64,000 nucleotides of DNA, from positions 62,001 through 126,000 of the forward strand of contig NZ_JAGGKK010000006.1 of assembly GCF_017873675.1 (NCBI RefSeq). The letters are read 5' to 3'. Positions within the stretch are counted from its first letter, which is position 1. Each line of letters starts with the position of its first letter. Both the position numbers and the translations under genes were made by a program. This document shows, one piece after another, positions 62,324-64,000 of this stretch. Origin of the DNA: Virgibacillus litoralis. GTDB taxonomy: Bacteria > Bacillota > Bacilli > Bacillales > Amphibacillaceae. The notes under the pieces were generated by a model. The model worked only from the letters and a program-made list of their open reading frames with translations. It did not search any database and was not told where the DNA came from.

Positions 62324-62626
62324 GAGTGCTATAACACCGCTTCGGAAATACACTTCGCGCACCTAGGGCGGCTGATGAGCCTCCTTGCTCCTACGTCGCT
62401 GGGTTGTTCTCATTTTATCCTAGCAATTAGCAAATATTTTAGATACATGCGGTTCTTTTTAATTCCAGCTATGGAAAAATACTTACCTTCACAGTGACAT
62501 CTTAACCAGTGGAGGCAGAATACGTAGACTCCTATGGGAACAGCACGTTCCGAAGACCCCGGAAGAAGCGTTCTGTGCTTCTGAGGAGGCTGAGGTCGTG
62601 CCCATGGAAAGCGAAGTATTCTGCCG
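62324..62626. repeat. Composite GC-rich dispersed repeat (modules A and B), copy 2
   Basis: Module A at 62324-62400 (CGGAAATACACTTCGCGCAC, GCTGATGAGCC) and module B at 62511-62626 (GACTCCTATGGGAACAGCAC, CGAAGACCCC, GAGGAGGCTGAGGTCGTGCC), same order and spacing as 2376-2656. Both copies also have TTAGTTGCACTTATGCAGTA nearby (62221 and 2780). Confidence 0.8.
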
Positions 62627-62781
62627 AAACGAGTCAAAGCACTTTACCCTCTTTAGAACTAGAAAAAAGGCTAAAAAATTTTTCCACAGTACGTCGCATT
62701 TTATATCAACTCCGATGGTTAAAGAGCAACAGATTTTACGAAAAGAGTTATAATAGAAATAGAAAATGGAGGTTTTTGTTA

Positions 62782-63179
62782 ATGAAAAAGCTTGTACCAC
62801 ATATCAGAATTGAAAATTGTAAAGAAGAGGTCGAATACTACCAGCAAGTGTTTGGCGGGGAAATTAAAAACACACAACTAGCTGATGGGATCGACATGTT
62901 CAAAGGTCATGAAGGAAAGTATATCCACGCCGAGCTACACATAAATGAGGATTGTATTATCTATTTAGCTGACGTATTTGGTGATAAATTTCCTAAAGAC
63001 AGTAATATTCTACTTGGACCTGATCTTGAAAGCGAAGAAGAAATTACAGCTATTTATAATAAGCTTGCAGAAGAAGGAAAAGTTAAGATGGAGTTGCAGG
63101 ATACATTTTGGGGTGCAAAGCATGTATTGTAAAAGACCGAAACGGAATCTCCTGGGAATTAAATTATACAAAACAATAA
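62782..63179 (+). pseudogene. VOC/glyoxalase-like protein with a C-terminal frameshift
   Basis: Encodes a vicinal-oxygen-chelate-fold protein (LVPHIRIENCKEEVEYYQQV, GGEIKNT, LHINEDCIIYLADVFGD). The original frame runs to FWGAKHVL and stops at 63132. The correct ending, VKDRNGISWELNYTKQ, is in the next frame and ends at 63179, so one base is missing near 63124-63128. The ATG at 62782 follows GGAGG with 9-base spacing. The lost tail holds the conserved GISWEL strand, so the product is probably inactive unless this is a sequencing error. Confidence 0.72.
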
Positions 63180-63194
63180 TTGGTTTATTATATA

Positions 63195-63222
63195 AAGTGC
63201 CTATCACCGATGATAGGCACTT
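63195..63222. terminator. Bidirectional terminator between VOC and MBL genes
   Basis: Perfect stem AAGTGCCTATCA/TGATAGGCACTT with a 4-base loop and T-rich tail on both sides. Confidence 0.9.
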
Positions 63223-63225
63223 TTC

Positions 63226-64000
63226 TTATTGCTTCACTTTGTTAAAATAATCTATAATCCCAAGTGCGCTAACTTGCATATCAAGATTGATCAGTACATA
63301 GACGTCATGGTCTTCAGGAACATTAAGACTGCTCAAGTGATCTTTTACACGATGAAGCAGTTTTCCAGCAAGTACATCATATGCTTTCCCCTCTGTTATC
63401 ACTTCTTCACTGATCTCCATAAAGGTTTTCAGCCATTCCGAAACCTGATCTAGTGCATCGTCTACCTGCTCCGTCATTCCAAAATGCCCATAATATATTC
63501 TGCTTAAATTCATTTTCCGCATACGTTCAATCGCTGCTTGCATGGCGTTGGGATCAAATTGATTTGGTGATGTTGATGGCAGAAAAAAATCAATACCATC
63601 ACGTACTAGCTGCTGATAGCGAATCCCAACAGTATCGCCGGTAAACATACCGTTACTAACTGGATCATAGATACTAAAATGATGTTTCGCATGTCCCGGT
63701 GTGTCCAGGAATTCCAAAGTACAATTAGTTCCGATTTTTAATATATCGCCTTCCCCTTTAACAAGCAGGCGTTCTTCTGGGATAGGGACAATCGGATCAA
63801 ATAAATCACTAAAGCTATCTCCGTACACAGCCCTTGCACCTGCTGCTAATTTTTTAGGGTCTTCCAAATGTCGTGCACCCTTTGGATGAACAACTACCGT
63901 TGCATTCGGGCACTCCTTAAGGAATACACCAGCACCTCCAGCATGATCAAGATGAACATGTGTAACAATAATATATTTGATTTCTTCTAACGAAAACCCG
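63226..64000 (-). CDS. MBL-fold metallo-hydrolase (5' end beyond window)
   Basis: C-terminal 257 residues of a metallo-beta-lactamase hydrolase; the gene continues past the window. The metal site VTHVHLDHAGGAG lies near the start, with the second His in TPGHAKHHFSIYD, Asp in FTGDTVGI, and the last His in YYGHFGMT, all intact. Layout resembles glyoxalase II-like / thiol-type hydrolases; substrate not assigned. No other genes follow on this strand. Confidence 0.87.
   Translation of the reverse strand, partial: GFSLEEIKYIIVTHVHLDHAGGAGVFLKECPNATVVVHPKGARHLEDPKKLAAGARAVYGDSFSDLFDPIVPIPEERLLVKGEGDILKIGTNCTLEFLDTPGHAKHHFSIYDPVSNGMFTGDTVGIRYQQLVRDGIDFFLPSTSPNQFDPNAMQAAIERMRKMNLSRIYYGHFGMTEQVDDALDQVSEWLKTFMEISEEVITEGKAYDVLAGKLLHRVKDHLSSLNVPEDHDVYVLINLDMQVSALGIIDYFNKVKQ

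Noticed and set aside
63226-64000. Toxin or defence hydrolase
   Set aside because: It is a normal MBL-fold enzyme with all metal ligands and no partner genes.

Overview
The window is ordinary chromosome from a low-GC, spore-forming, salt-tolerant Bacillaceae bacterium, most like Virgibacillus, Oceanobacillus or Lentibacillus. Pointers are an ectoine hydroxylase (EctD) whose iron ligands fall at the same residue numbers as in the Virgibacillus enzyme, a Cys-rich CotY/CotZ-type spore coat protein, a SigB-type promoter in front of a YdaT-like stress protein, a cre site, tandem T-boxes, type 2 IPP isomerase, and GC-rich intergenic repeats of the kind common in Bacillaceae. Genus is inference.

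Layout. 1-2.2 kb: end of a his operon (hisF partial, hisIE, hisC). 2.2-8.5 kb: minus-strand single genes (SurA-like lipoprotein, DsbA/FrnE, MBL hydrolase, YdaT-like protein, fni, EamA permease) between two copies of a hairpin repeat. 8.7-14.8 kb: RelA-type HD hydrolase, an RsgA paralog, ectD, an aldo/keto reductase and an ABC-F ATPase. 15.5-22.5 kb: amidase, tag, sulfurtransferase, pepT, MFS, VanY-like carboxypeptidase. 22.7-24.2 kb: an apparently intact IS3-family element. 25.4-29.1 kb: fruRKA operon with a cre site inside its promoter. 30-34.4 kb: DUF2269 protein, fructosamine-kinase-like gene, second ABC-F. 34.4-35.6 kb: deaminase, DUF2249-like and cupin genes behind an Fnr/Crp-type box. 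35.7-41.3 kb: nitroreductase, ddl, pepF, DUF2254. 41.4-48.4 kb: seven-gene trpEGDCFBA operon behind two tandem Trp T-boxes. 48.5-53 kb: SHOCT protein, AraC-GyrI regulator, S66 peptidase, spore coat protein, thioredoxin-like gene, ASCH protein. 53.2-56.5 kb: GntR-controlled ABC operon with three operators. 56.6-60 kb: selD-mnmH (2-selenouridine tRNA modification), phosphoesterase, small HxH membrane protein. 60-64 kb: repeats, DUF4309-GH3 fusion, a frameshifted VOC gene and a partial MBL gene.

I see no undescribed multi-gene system such as a defence island, CRISPR array or biosynthetic cluster. The most unusual signals are regulatory. An RsgA-like ribosomal GTPase gene has a 22-codon leader peptide and a perfect 8-bp hairpin hiding its Shine-Dalgarno sequence, with a competing pairing inside the leader codons: the architecture of translational attenuation. 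Two ABC-F genes in the same window also have their own promoters, short leader ORFs and terminators ahead of the coding sequence. Together these suggest ribosome-sensing control of ribosome-acting factors. Other good leads are the tandem T-boxes, an Fnr-type site centred exactly at -41.5 from a predicted start, three palindromic GntR operators, several dispersed structured repeats, and two probable frameshifts.
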